Assembly (NCBI GenBank): GCA_002314605.1
Contig: DCGO01000037.1
Span: 1 to 26,505 of the forward strand
Direction: 5' to 3'
Length of the DNA: 26,505 nucleotides
DNA from: Lentisphaeria bacterium UBA1776
Lineage (GTDB): Bacteria; Verrucomicrobiota; Lentisphaeria; Victivallales; Victivallaceae
Below the pieces are notes generated by a model. The model saw only the letters and a list, made by a program, of their open reading frames with translations. It made no database searches and had not been told where the DNA came from. A program made the translations under genes and the position numbers. Shown one piece after another: positions 13,823 to 22,144 of this stretch (its first letter is position 1; the number at the start of each line of letters is the position of its first letter).

Positions 13823-15289
13823 ATGACGAATCTGATCAACGCTGTTCCCGGTGAGTTTCAAATCATTTCCGAATCGGTTCACGAACTCGGCAAGGCACTT
13901 GTGCTTGCGGCGGATGACCGTAAAAAGCACGTTCTGCTGATCCTGGCTCCCACTGAACGTATGCTTCCCGATGGTTTCTCCGGGGAACTGTGTCCCGTGA
14001 CGGACGGAATGATGATGGTGGCACCCTATTCCGCCGGCAACGCCGCCGCTCTGCGCCGCCACTTTCCCTGGACAACTCCGGTGAGTTTGCGGAAACACCG
14101 GACCACCATCGGCTGCGGCGACCGGCTCGGACGGGCCAGTGCCGGCCATATTGCGGCCATCCGTAAATTTCAGGCACTGCCGGTTTTGGCGCAGCAGTCC
14201 AAACGGGAACTGGCGATGACCGGGCGGACCTTTCAGGGGGTGGTGGATGATGCGGTCTTTGCGGTATTTGAGTGCGACTACCGGGACGGCTGGGGGGCCG
14301 ACGGCGACCATCTGAAGACGATTGAGGATATCGATGTGGCTTTGGATGCCGGCATGCCGATGATCACGCTGGACCTCTCGGATGTTATGAATGCCGCCGC
14401 GGGCGACCTCCCGGCGGAAGATATTCAGGCTGCTTTTGACGCATTGGAAGGAGAGTACCGCAAGAGAATTCTGGCGGAATATGCGGATCAGACTTTTGTT
14501 GTCGGTCCCTGTTCGGTCAAAATGGATGCACTGACTGCCCGCCGCTGCGCCGTCATGTATCACGCCGCCATTGAGTTTGCCGACAAGGTGCATGAGCACC
14601 TGACCGGGCGTCGCGGCGAGGAGTTCGATCTGGAGATCTCCATCGATGAGACCTCTTCCCCCACGCTTCCCTCGCATCATCTTTTCATTATCCGGGAACT
14701 CCGCCGCCGCAATATCATTGTTTCCTCGCTGGCACCGCGGTTCATCGGCGAGTTCCAGAAGGCGGTGGATTACATCGGCGATCCGGAGGAATTCGACCGG
14801 CAGCTGAAGGTCCATGCCGAAATCGCCCGGGCTTACGGCAACTACAAGCTTTCCGTGCATTCCGGCAGCGATAAATTCATGGTCTATCCCTCCATCGGGC
14901 GGGAAACCAATCACTATCTGCACCTCAAAACGGCAGGAACCAGCTGGCTGGTGGCCGTGGAGCTGATGTCCCGGAAGGAGCCGGCTCTTTACCGCCGGAT
15001 GCATCAGCAGGCGCTGGATGTGTTTCAGGATATGCTGAAACTGTATCATATTACGGCTGATCCCGGCCGGATCCCGGCTCTGGACTCGCTGTCCGACAGT
15101 GAGCTTCCGAAGCTGATGACCCATCCGGATGCCCGGCAGGTTCTGCATATCGCCTACGGTCCGATTCTGACCGGAGCTCTCCGTGAAGAGTTCTTCAGCG
15201 CTTTGCACCGTCATGAGGCGGCATATACCGAAGCCATCCGGCTGCACTTCGAGAAGCATCTCTCTCTGCTCGGTGTGCCGGGCCGCTGA
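13823..15289 (+). CDS. uxaE: Tagaturonate epimerase UxaE
   Basis: This 488-residue protein matches the UxaE family in length and conserved blocks: GADGDHLKT (158-166), ETSSPTLPSHHLFI (276-289), SLAPRFIGEF (302-311), KLSVHSGSDKF (342-352) and HLKTAGTSW (367-375). UxaE interconverts D-tagaturonate and D-fructuronate, joining the galacturonate branch to the glucuronate branch of hexuronate breakdown, as described in Thermotoga. The His- and Asp/Glu-rich motifs fit a metal-dependent TIM-barrel-like epimerase. The start ATG has CAGGAG eight bases upstream. It stands alone: no uronate isomerase, fructuronate reductase or KDG kinase gene is in the window. Use of pectin or other uronic-acid polymers by this organism is an inference. 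Confidence 0.88.
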   Translation: MTNLINAVPGEFQIISESVHELGKALVLAADDRKKHVLLILAPTERMLPDGFSGELCPVTDGMMMVAPYSAGNAAALRRHFPWTTPVSLRKHRTTIGCGDRLGRASAGHIAAIRKFQALPVLAQQSKRELAMTGRTFQGVVDDAVFAVFECDYRDGWGADGDHLKTIEDIDVALDAGMPMITLDLSDVMNAAAGDLPAEDIQAAFDALEGEYRKRILAEYADQTFVVGPCSVKMDALTARRCAVMYHAAIEFADKVHEHLTGRRGEEFDLEISIDETSSPTLPSHHLFIIRELRRRNIIVSSLAPRFIGEFQKAVDYIGDPEEFDRQLKVHAEIARAYGNYKLSVHSGSDKFMVYPSIGRETNHYLHLKTAGTSWLVAVELMSRKEPALYRRMHQQALDVFQDMLKLYHITADPGRIPALDSLSDSELPKLMTHPDARQVLHIAYGPILTGALREEFFSALHRHEAAYTEAIRLHFEKHLSLLGVPGR

Positions 15290-15303
15290 AAAGGGTTCCG
15301 TGT

Positions 15304-18300
15304 TCAGTCGCTTGCTTTGTGTCCGCTCAGACTCTGCAGCATCCGGCTGAACGGTGAAACGATCAGGGGCTTCCATGCGGACTCGGAACTGTGATTGTCG
15401 AAAATACTGTGCCAGCTCTGCAGATTGGCGCCGGGGAGTTTCCCCAGTACCTGCCAGGTCGGGATCTGCGGATTCTGCATGGTGCCTTTGATCGGCAGTT
15501 TGATGTCAACGCCGCAGAGGGTGGTATTGCTTTCCATTTGCAGTGTAAAGGGTTCCACCAGGTCGGCCTTGCCGGTAAGATTGAGTTTGGTGATGGGGGC
15601 GCCGGAAAAACGGAAACGGTCGATCCGGAGGTTGCCGTACTGCATGTTTGCGGCGATCTCCCCCCGCTCAAACTTCAGAACAGAAAACGGACTGTCATAG
15701 GAGAATTTCTGGGCCCACAGCTGTTTGAAGCGGTGCTGGACATTGCTGGCGGAGGGAAAGAATTTTTCTGCTCTGACCACTGTTTCCAGCGGCAGGAGCA
15801 GCATCCTTGATATCGGGCCGGTGGCGGAATTGACGGGGACCCGGACATCCTCGAACGCAAACCGGCAGCTGCCGTTCAGGTCCTCTCCCCAGTTGGAGGC
15901 CGCAAAATGCCGGAAGTGCAGTTTGAAATTGCCGGACGTGATCTTTCCGGTCATTCCTGAATTCGGCCAGAAAAGAGTGGTGAATGATGCCACCGGCAGC
16001 GGACGGACCACCTTGCCCGACAGGGTCATCAGCGTGTCGTCCGGCAGATCGAATCCCTCCAGCGATCCGGAAAACAATCCCCCTGACCCATCGGAAAATT
16101 CGATTTCCGGAACCGAGATCTGGTTCCGCCGCATGCGGATCACGCCTTTTGCGGAAAAATCATGAACCGTTCCCCAGCTTACATGCCGGGAGTTCACATG
16201 GATCTCGGTGGCCCGTTTGCCGGCATCCATCGGTTTGCGGACGGTATTTGCGGGGTCATGTTTTGTATATCCCAGCTGGCCATAGAGCCATTCAAGTTCC
16301 AACGGATCGGTTTTCAGCTGAATTTTCACCGGCTTTTTTTCATCCGGTGGCACATGGATCTTCAGATTCGACCTTGCTTTTAATTTTCCGGCGTGGGCAA
16401 GTTCCACTACCCCGTCAAGAGTCCGGGTCCGGTCTGCAAGGGTATTTATGCTGCAGCTGAATTTTCCGTTGATCTCTTTGCCGCCTTCCACCGTGGACAG
16501 GTGGTCCAGGTGACAGCTGCCGTTTCCCGCAATGGAACACTCCTTCCAGTTCCCGTGGAGCTGGCTGTCGCCGGAGAGACTGCCGCTGCGGAGATGCTGC
16601 GGCACAAGGATATCCAGAAGGTGAAAATTGGCGTAACGGAGCTGAAGATTGTTCTGGAAATCCCCGGTCCGCAGATCCGCAGTCCCGGAAGTTTCCAGCC
16701 GCAGTGCAGGCTGTCCGCCGACACTGCAGTACAGGGGGGTGCGGTCCAATGATATTTTTCCGGCACTCCAGCGGATCCCCGGCTGACTGCTGCCGCTTAC
16801 ATCGCTGAATGCGGTCTTGAAGCCGGTACCCCGGAGATTATGCCATTGCGATTCTCCCCGGAAGATCCAGTCCGTTCCGGCTGCATTTCCGGAGAGATTT
16901 CCATCCAGCTGTATTTTTCCTCCGGTAATGCGTATCGGACCGGTCCAGGTGCCAATGTATGATGCCGGAGATGAAAATCTGACGGCTAATTTCCATTCTT
17001 CGGACGGGGTCTGATCCGATATCCGGTGATCCTGCAGCATAAGACGGCCGAAGAGCTGATCCTGGCCGGACAGCTGAAGCCAGTGTTTTTCCAGCACGGT
17101 TTCCTGCGGAGAAATCCTGATGCGGCCGGATCCCTGGATTTCCAGTGGTGTCTGCGGGAGTTTTTCCGCAATTTCCCTGGAAGACAGCATCTGTGGAAAG
17201 GCGATTCCGCAGAGTTTCAGCGGATCCACTTTCAGATGCCACACGATATCGCCCTGTTTATCGGCCACGGATCTGCTGCCGGAAAGCACCAGGTCGCAGA
17301 CGGAGACCCCCTGATGCAGAATGCTTGTCCGGAGATTTTCCAGTTGACAGGATGTATTGCCGAGGGGCAGCGTTATTTTTCCCGACAGCTCACTGTCGAA
17401 CGCGGCGGATTTCCAGAGAGCCGCATGGGACTGCGGCCTGCCGTAAAGCCGAATCTGCCGGGCCGCCAATTTCCCTTCGCCGTAAAAACCTTCCGTCCTG
17501 GGAGCAATCTGTAATTGCCAATCACCTCCGAGCGATCCTTCGACACCGGAAAAAAACTGTTGCGGCAGCAGGGACCGCAGCCATTTGAGATCCAGATGAT
17601 CCAGCTTTATTTTGACGGTCCGGTCGTCCTGTTTTTGCACGCTGAGAAGGACTTTCCCGCCGGAGGTCAGGGATGATCCCGCATGATTGATCCGTCCGAA
17701 GTGCTGTTTCTGGTCCAGCAGAAAATTGTGTCTGATCTTCAGCTGCAGATCCGGCAGATCCACTTTTTCCCTGCCGATCCATGCCGGTCCGGCCGTCCGG
17801 TCCGCATGACCGCTGATAACGGAGTGCCAGTACGTTGGATTCCGGTTTATTTCGCCCGAAAACTGCATCATCACATTTCCCGGGCGGATGCCGCATGAAA
17901 GGTCCAGCAGGAGTTCCAGCAAGGTCCCGGAGAGGAGCCCCCGGCGGACTTGCATGTGGAAACTGTAGGGCGATGCGTGATATTCTCCGGCGAGATCCAG
18001 AAAATTTTCCATGCCGCTCTGACTCTGCTGCATCAGCCGGAGTTTCCGGAAACGCCATTCCCCATCGTCTTTCCAGGTAGTTTGGATGGCTCCGCTGATG
18101 TTGCTTGCCGGGACCTTTTTGCCGCCGACTGTGCCGGTGATCCGGGTGAAATCGGCAAGCCCGGTCATGCCGGAAATGGCCAGGTCTTCGGTGACCGGCA
18201 GTTCTCCATTCCACTCCAGCATACCGGAAAACTGCTGGTCCGGTCTTCCTGCAATCTGAAAACGGCAGGCGCTTCTGAGCTGCATCACTCCGTTGTTTCT

Positions 18301-18843
18301 GTAGTTGTGGGCTTCTCCGGAGAAATCGGAAAAACACCAGTCGATCTTTCTTCTTTGATCCTCCAGCTTCACATGGATGCTGGATTCTTCCGCCGTTATT
18401 TTTTGAAATCTCAGCTGGACGGTGCCGTTGCCGCCTTCATCGGCATTTTTTCCGCCGGAGTCTTCATCGCCCTGGATGATGTCATCCCAGCGCCAGCGCA
18501 TTTCCCTGTCCCGGCAGAGATAAAGCTCAAACCCGGTCAGTTCCACCTCGTCGAAGTCAATGATTCCCTGTACGAGGGACAAGAGATTGGCGGTCCCCCG
18601 TGCCCGGCGGACCGTCAGAAAAGGCTTTTCCGGGTCCCCAAGACGGAAATGATGCAGGATCACCCGCCTGGAAGCCAGACGAAGCGAAGCATGACCGATC
18701 TCTATCTGCAGTCCGGTGCAGCGGCATATCGCAGGGGTCAGTATCCGGGTCAGAAAAAAAGACCCGGTCAGGAAAAAATAACCTGCCGCAATCAGGAAAA
18801 CTGCGGCAAGGAGTGCGGCAAAAAGAAACCCTCTCCGACTCAT
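15304..18843 (-). CDS. AsmA-like / AsmA-family periplasmic protein
   Basis: This is a 1179-residue protein with an N-terminal membrane anchor (about 7-28), then a long repetitive beta-rich body with the AsmA-type opening (LQIEIGHASLRLASRRVILHHF region, 45-66) and an AsmA-like C-terminal domain (about 1040-1130, with YGNLRIDRFRFSGAPITKLN and GKADLVEPFTLQMES). Members of this superfamily (AsmA, TamB, YhdP) form long grooved structures in the periplasm, thought to move or control phospholipids between the membranes. The C-terminus has GTMQNPQIPTWQVLGKLPG, a motif seen at the end of many AsmA proteins. It is the last gene of the minus-strand run and ends 14 bases from the convergent uxaE stop, with no terminator visible between them. 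Confidence 0.8.
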   Translation of the reverse strand: MSRRGFLFAALLAAVFLIAAGYFFLTGSFFLTRILTPAICRCTGLQIEIGHASLRLASRRVILHHFRLGDPEKPFLTVRRARGTANLLSLVQGIIDFDEVELTGFELYLCRDREMRWRWDDIIQGDEDSGGKNADEGGNGTVQLRFQKITAEESSIHVKLEDQRRKIDWCFSDFSGEAHNYRNNGVMQLRSACRFQIAGRPDQQFSGMLEWNGELPVTEDLAISGMTGLADFTRITGTVGGKKVPASNISGAIQTTWKDDGEWRFRKLRLMQQSQSGMENFLDLAGEYHASPYSFHMQVRRGLLSGTLLELLLDLSCGIRPGNVMMQFSGEINRNPTYWHSVISGHADRTAGPAWIGREKVDLPDLQLKIRHNFLLDQKQHFGRINHAGSSLTSGGKVLLSVQKQDDRTVKIKLDHLDLKWLRSLLPQQFFSGVEGSLGGDWQLQIAPRTEGFYGEGKLAARQIRLYGRPQSHAALWKSAAFDSELSGKITLPLGNTSCQLENLRTSILHQGVSVCDLVLSGSRSVADKQGDIVWHLKVDPLKLCGIAFPQMLSSREIAEKLPQTPLEIQGSGRIRISPQETVLEKHWLQLSGQDQLFGRLMLQDHRISDQTPSEEWKLAVRFSSPASYIGTWTGPIRITGGKIQLDGNLSGNAAGTDWIFRGESQWHNLRGTGFKTAFSDVSGSSQPGIRWSAGKISLDRTPLYCSVGGQPALRLETSGTADLRTGDFQNNLQLRYANFHLLDILVPQHLRSGSLSGDSQLHGNWKECSIAGNGSCHLDHLSTVEGGKEINGKFSCSINTLADRTRTLDGVVELAHAGKLKARSNLKIHVPPDEKKPVKIQLKTDPLELEWLYGQLGYTKHDPANTVRKPMDAGKRATEIHVNSRHVSWGTVHDFSAKGVIRMRRNQISVPEIEFSDGSGGLFSGSLEGFDLPDDTLMTLSGKVVRPLPVASFTTLFWPNSGMTGKITSGNFKLHFRHFAASNWGEDLNGSCRFAFEDVRVPVNSATGPISRMLLLPLETVVRAEKFFPSASNVQHRFKQLWAQKFSYDSPFSVLKFERGEIAANMQYGNLRIDRFRFSGAPITKLNLTGKADLVEPFTLQMESNTTLCGVDIKLPIKGTMQNPQIPTWQVLGKLPGANLQSWHSIFDNHSSESAWKPLIVSPFSRMLQSLSGHKASD

Positions 18844-18863
18844 GGAAGGGAGATTCCGCCGGC

Positions 18864-19313
18864 TCAGCGAAGTACTTTTCGGAGTTCCGTCTGGAACTCC
18901 TGAATGTCTTTTTCCGTCGGTTCGCCGTTCAGCTTGTCAAATCCCAGACGGCCCATCTGGTCCACGATCCATGTACCTGACGCACCGGAACCGAACTGCA
19001 CGGTCCCTTCCGCCAGAGCTCCGGCGCGGACCACGCTGTTGACCTCCACCGTGGTGGTTCCCTCTGCTGCGGCGCCGGCGGCATTCTGCTGCGGAAGGGG
19101 TGCCTTTGTCACATCGGGAACCGGGTCCGCAGGCTTTACAGGATCCCTGCGTGTCCAGTCGATATTGTCCAGCTCCGATGCCATGATCCGGATTTCCATA
19201 TAGGTGAAGTGCGAAGAGAACTTTTCATTGACGGAATTCTGGATGTCTGAAAGCGTTTTTCCGGCGGCGATTTCGGCAGCCATATATTTTTTGATTTCCA
19301 AATTCTGATCCAT
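18864..19313 (-). CDS. Conserved-looking 149-residue protein of unknown function
   Basis: The start is ATG 19313, seven bases after a strong TGGAGG site; the frame opens ten codons earlier without one. Residues 1-52 are helical (IKKYMAAEIAAGKTLSDIQ...YMEIRIMASEL) and resemble a small helix-turn-helix-like or winged segment. A Pro/Ala-rich linker (about 57-85) follows. The C-terminal part (about 88-149) has Gly-rich strands and a final helix (TVQFGSGASGTWIVDQMGR, PTEKDIQEFQTELRKVL). There is no signal peptide or membrane segment, so it should be cytoplasmic. It lies between the OpgB-like and AsmA-like genes and has its own candidate promoter. I do not recognise a named family. Confidence 0.75.
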   Translation of the reverse strand: MDQNLEIKKYMAAEIAAGKTLSDIQNSVNEKFSSHFTYMEIRIMASELDNIDWTRRDPVKPADPVPDVTKAPLPQQNAAGAAAEGTTTVEVNSVVRAGALAEGTVQFGSGASGTWIVDQMGRLGFDKLNGEPTEKDIQEFQTELRKVLR

Positions 19314-19339
19314 GCTGTACCTCCATAAATTACTGGAAT

Positions 19340-19367
19340 ACAATACACCGGTTTGGCGATTTTACAA
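19340..19367 (-). promoter_or_regulatory. Putative internal promoter before the 149-residue protein gene
   Basis: On the minus strand TTGTAA (19367-19362), a 16-base spacer and TATTGT (19345-19340) lie 26 bases upstream of the ATG at 19313. The -35 box overlaps the stop codon of the OpgB-like gene. It would let the last two genes be expressed apart from the upstream five. Confidence 0.5.
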
Positions 19368-21311
19368 GGCTTCTTCATCCCGAACTGCACGCCAGCTGCC
19401 CTGGTATCCGGTCAGAATCTGCATGCCGGTGATCCGTCCTCCGGTCAGTTTTTTCGTTACGGTGTCTGCGGAGAGGATCACCAAAAGGTCCCCGTCATTT
19501 TTTCTGTCGGTCCACTCCTGCAGTTCCCGGATGTTCTGAAAGCGCCTGGCTTCCTGAATGGTCCGCTCCCGGGTGATCCGTACGCCGAAACTCTCTTCTC
19601 CTTCCGGCAGTTCCGGGATTCCCCAGACCGTGAACAGGGGGAGCCGGCGGGATCCGAACTGCAGTGCCGGATAAGGCTTGCGGAGTACTCTCACGACCGC
19701 CTGTGCCGGCAGTTTTTTCGTGCTGTAATTTTCGAGACATCCGGTAAGGAGCCTGTCCCGCTCCGGGGCATCTCCCGACAGCCGTCCTGGATCCGGTGCC
19801 CCGAGGAGGCTCTCTCCCAGCGGGAATCCGGCATTGTGGCGGACCTGCATCAGATCGAGGATAGTGGGCGCCGCATCAAAGGTTTTTCCGGGAACTGAAA
19901 TTTTCCGGGAAGGTCCTGCATTGAGGGCGAAGAACACCAGTTTCCGGGGGCGTCCGTCATGGAGTTTGCTCCACAGGGTGTTCCGCATGGCCAGATGGTC
20001 CGTCATCAGTACCACCACCGTATCGGGCCAGGCCGGACTTTTTTTCAGTCTGGCAATGAATTCTCCGGTCCAGTGGTCCATGGCATAAAGGGCATGGAGA
20101 AGACCGGGATCGCGGGGGCCGGCGTTGGGATACCGGGGACCGTCCGGCTCCGTGAACCCGTCCGGGTGATGGGCGTCCACGGTGACGATGGCGAGCTGGA
20201 AAGGACGTGTCCTATTTTCGGCAAGTCTGCAGAATGTCGCGCCGGACAGTGCCAGCAGTGTCCGGTCCCGGACGCCCCATATCGCGTGAGGCATGGGACC
20301 GTGTTTCCCGTCGGCCCACAGCTGCAGCGCTGAAAAGATCCGGTCATAGCCGATGGTCCCGGCAAAAATATCCATGCCGGAAAAGCGGGGATCGTGCCCC
20401 ACGATCATCATCTGAAAATATCCGGCGGAGCGCAGGACCCCGGGAAGTCCGGGAAGACGCGAGCCCAGGTCCGGGTCGAACCCGGCATTGTTGCGGACGC
20501 CGGATGCACCGCTTACGGCATAATGGGCATACGTCAGAATCGAGCCGGTGAGGCTCGAATAGATCCCGCCGAAGGTGAAGTCTGCGTTGCGGGCCATGGT
20601 CATATCGGTGAAATCAATGGATTCTCTCCGGAGTGCCGTGAGATTGGGAAGGAGTCCGGGAAAGAGTTTTTCGTCAAAATAGTGATCTTCCAGACTTTCC
20701 AGATAAACAAGCACCAGATTTTTTCCGGGCAGTGCTTTGATGCGGTCTTTGTATTGCAGATTGCCTTTGATCCCCCTGGATTTTTCCGGCAGACGGTCCA
20801 TCTGGCGCAGTGCGAAACAGATCTGAACGGCAAGCATCCCGGCCGGAACCAGGGGGGAACCGGCAAGGGCGGAAAGGAGGAGCAGAAGAGAAAGCGTAAT
20901 ATTGCAGGTGCTGCCGGGGTTTTTACGGCAAGTGTACCTGAGCAGGAGAACGATTGCGGCGGTCCCGAGGACAGGCAGGATCAATCCCGCTGCGATCTCC
21001 ATGCCGAATCCGGCGTTTCCGGCATAAATTGTCCGGGGCGACAGGTGGTGCAGATACCGGAGATCGAAGCTGTGTCCGCTGTGAAGATAGGAGAATCCCT
21101 CCATGCAGCCGCCGGCAACCCAGCAGAAAGCGGCTGCTCCGGCCAGGATCCGGTGCCGGTTCAGTGTCAGGAGGAGACCTGCCAGCACGGCGCTTCCGGC
21201 CAGCCGGATCAGGGGTTCACCGGAGGACTCCGCGCAGCTGAGACAATACCACGCCGGAATGCTCAAAATCCCCCAGAGAATACTGAAAACGGTCAATGTC
21301 CGGTATCGCAT
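19362..21311 (-). CDS. Membrane phosphoglycerol/phosphoethanolamine transferase-like protein (OpgB/LTA synthase, sulfatase superfamily)
   Basis: This 649-residue protein has about five N-terminal membrane segments (within 5-165) and a large extracytoplasmic alkaline-phosphatase-type domain. Catalytic-site motifs are LVYLESLEDHYFDEKLFPG (201-219, metal ligand Glu205), FTFGGIYSS (245-253, nucleophile Thr246), VDAHHPDGF (378-386) and LMTDHL (435-440, Asp438-His439). The ESLE-x-YFDE stretch and LPNLTALRRES match OpgB/MdoB, which transfers phosphoglycerol from phosphatidylglycerol to periplasmic glucans. LTA synthase and EptA-type transferases are alternatives. A long domain after 480 is unlike the core family. 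The gene overlaps the ispE stop by 19 bases, so it is translated with ispE; its substrate here is unknown. Confidence 0.78.
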   Translation of the reverse strand: MRYRTLTVFSILWGILSIPAWYCLSCAESSGEPLIRLAGSAVLAGLLLTLNRHRILAGAAAFCWVAGGCMEGFSYLHSGHSFDLRYLHHLSPRTIYAGNAGFGMEIAAGLILPVLGTAAIVLLLRYTCRKNPGSTCNITLSLLLLLSALAGSPLVPAGMLAVQICFALRQMDRLPEKSRGIKGNLQYKDRIKALPGKNLVLVYLESLEDHYFDEKLFPGLLPNLTALRRESIDFTDMTMARNADFTFGGIYSSLTGSILTYAHYAVSGASGVRNNAGFDPDLGSRLPGLPGVLRSAGYFQMMIVGHDPRFSGMDIFAGTIGYDRIFSALQLWADGKHGPMPHAIWGVRDRTLLALSGATFCRLAENRTRPFQLAIVTVDAHHPDGFTEPDGPRYPNAGPRDPGLLHALYAMDHWTGEFIARLKKSPAWPDTVVVLMTDHLAMRNTLWSKLHDGRPRKLVFFALNAGPSRKISVPGKTFDAAPTILDLMQVRHNAGFPLGESLLGAPDPGRLSGDAPERDRLLTGCLENYSTKKLPAQAVVRVLRKPYPALQFGSRRLPLFTVWGIPELPEGEESFGVRITRERTIQEARRFQNIRELQEWTDRKNDGDLLVILSADTVTKKLTGGRITGMQILTGYQGSWRAVRDEEAL

Positions 21312-22144
21312 GATGAATAGATCCGCAACGTCTCCGGACCGAAGGTTTCATGAAGCATTTTCCGGAGTTCCGCACACGCTTTCCCGTCCCGGCACACGGC
21401 GAAAAGAGAGGAACCGCTGCCGGAGATTTCCGCATTCAATGCTCCGCCGGAAATCATGGTGTCCCGCAGAAGCCGGAGAAGCGGAAATTTCCGGTACAGG
21501 GCGATCCCGAGGTCGTTACGCAGATTTTCCGCCATTTTTTCCCAGTCGCCGGAACGCAGGGCGTTTTCCAGATCCGTACATTGACGGGGATCCGCCGGAC
21601 CGGTGTTTTCCGGCGCCAGATGGCAATAGGCCCATCTGGCGCTGACGGGAAAAAGCGGGTTCACAATGACCACCGGCGGTGTCAGCTCCGTTTTGAAATA
21701 ACGGAGTTCTTCGCCGATACCGGATGCCCACGCAGGATCGTGTTTCAGAAAAAAAGGAACATCCGCTCCCAGCCGGATGGCCATGGAGGCAAGTTCCTCC
21801 CCGGAAAAACACCGGTATTTTTCATTCAGGAGTTTCAGGGCCCCGGCGGCATCGGAACTGCCGCCCCCCAGTCCGGCGGCCATGGGGATCTTTTTCTCCA
21901 GCAGGAAATCCCATGCCGATGCCAGTTTCGCTGCATCGGCATAGTACCGGGCGGCCCGGGTGACCAAATTGTCCGGGATCTCCCCCCCGTCAACCACACA
22001 GCGGATCCCCGGCTGCCCCTCCTGCAGCACCAGATTATCCGCCGGCACATCCAGCGGCAGAAACAATGTCGACAGGGTATGGTATCCGTCGGGGCGCTGT
22101 CCGGTGACCTTGAGATACAGATTGATTTTGCAGCTGCAGCGCAT
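21293..22144 (-). CDS. ispE: 4-diphosphocytidyl-2-C-methyl-D-erythritol kinase IspE
   Basis: This 283-residue GHMP kinase phosphorylates CDP-ME in the MEP isoprenoid pathway, which supplies undecaprenyl carriers for envelope glycans. It shows CKINLYLKV (5-13, catalytic Lys6), the ATP loop PMAAGLGGGSSDAAGAL (87-103), RLGADVPFFL (124-133, catalytic Asp128) and ISGSGSSLFAV near the C-terminus. The frame opens at ATG 22171, but ATG 22144 fits the family N-terminus and overlaps the upstream gene stop in a TGATG, implying coupled translation. Placement between a sugar-nucleotide oxidoreductase and an OpgB-like gene fits envelope precursor supply. Confidence 0.93.
   Translation of the reverse strand: MRCSCKINLYLKVTGQRPDGYHTLSTLFLPLDVPADNLVLQEGQPGIRCVVDGGEIPDNLVTRAARYYADAAKLASAWDFLLEKKIPMAAGLGGGSSDAAGALKLLNEKYRCFSGEELASMAIRLGADVPFFLKHDPAWASGIGEELRYFKTELTPPVVIVNPLFPVSARWAYCHLAPENTGPADPRQCTDLENALRSGDWEKMAENLRNDLGIALYRKFPLLRLLRDTMISGGALNAEISGSGSSLFAVCRDGKACAELRKMLHETFGPETLRIYSSCDTGH

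Noticed and set aside
13598..15376. A 592-codon minus-strand frame
   Set aside because: It is antisense to uxaE, which has clear UxaE motifs, and it crosses the uxaE promoter region.
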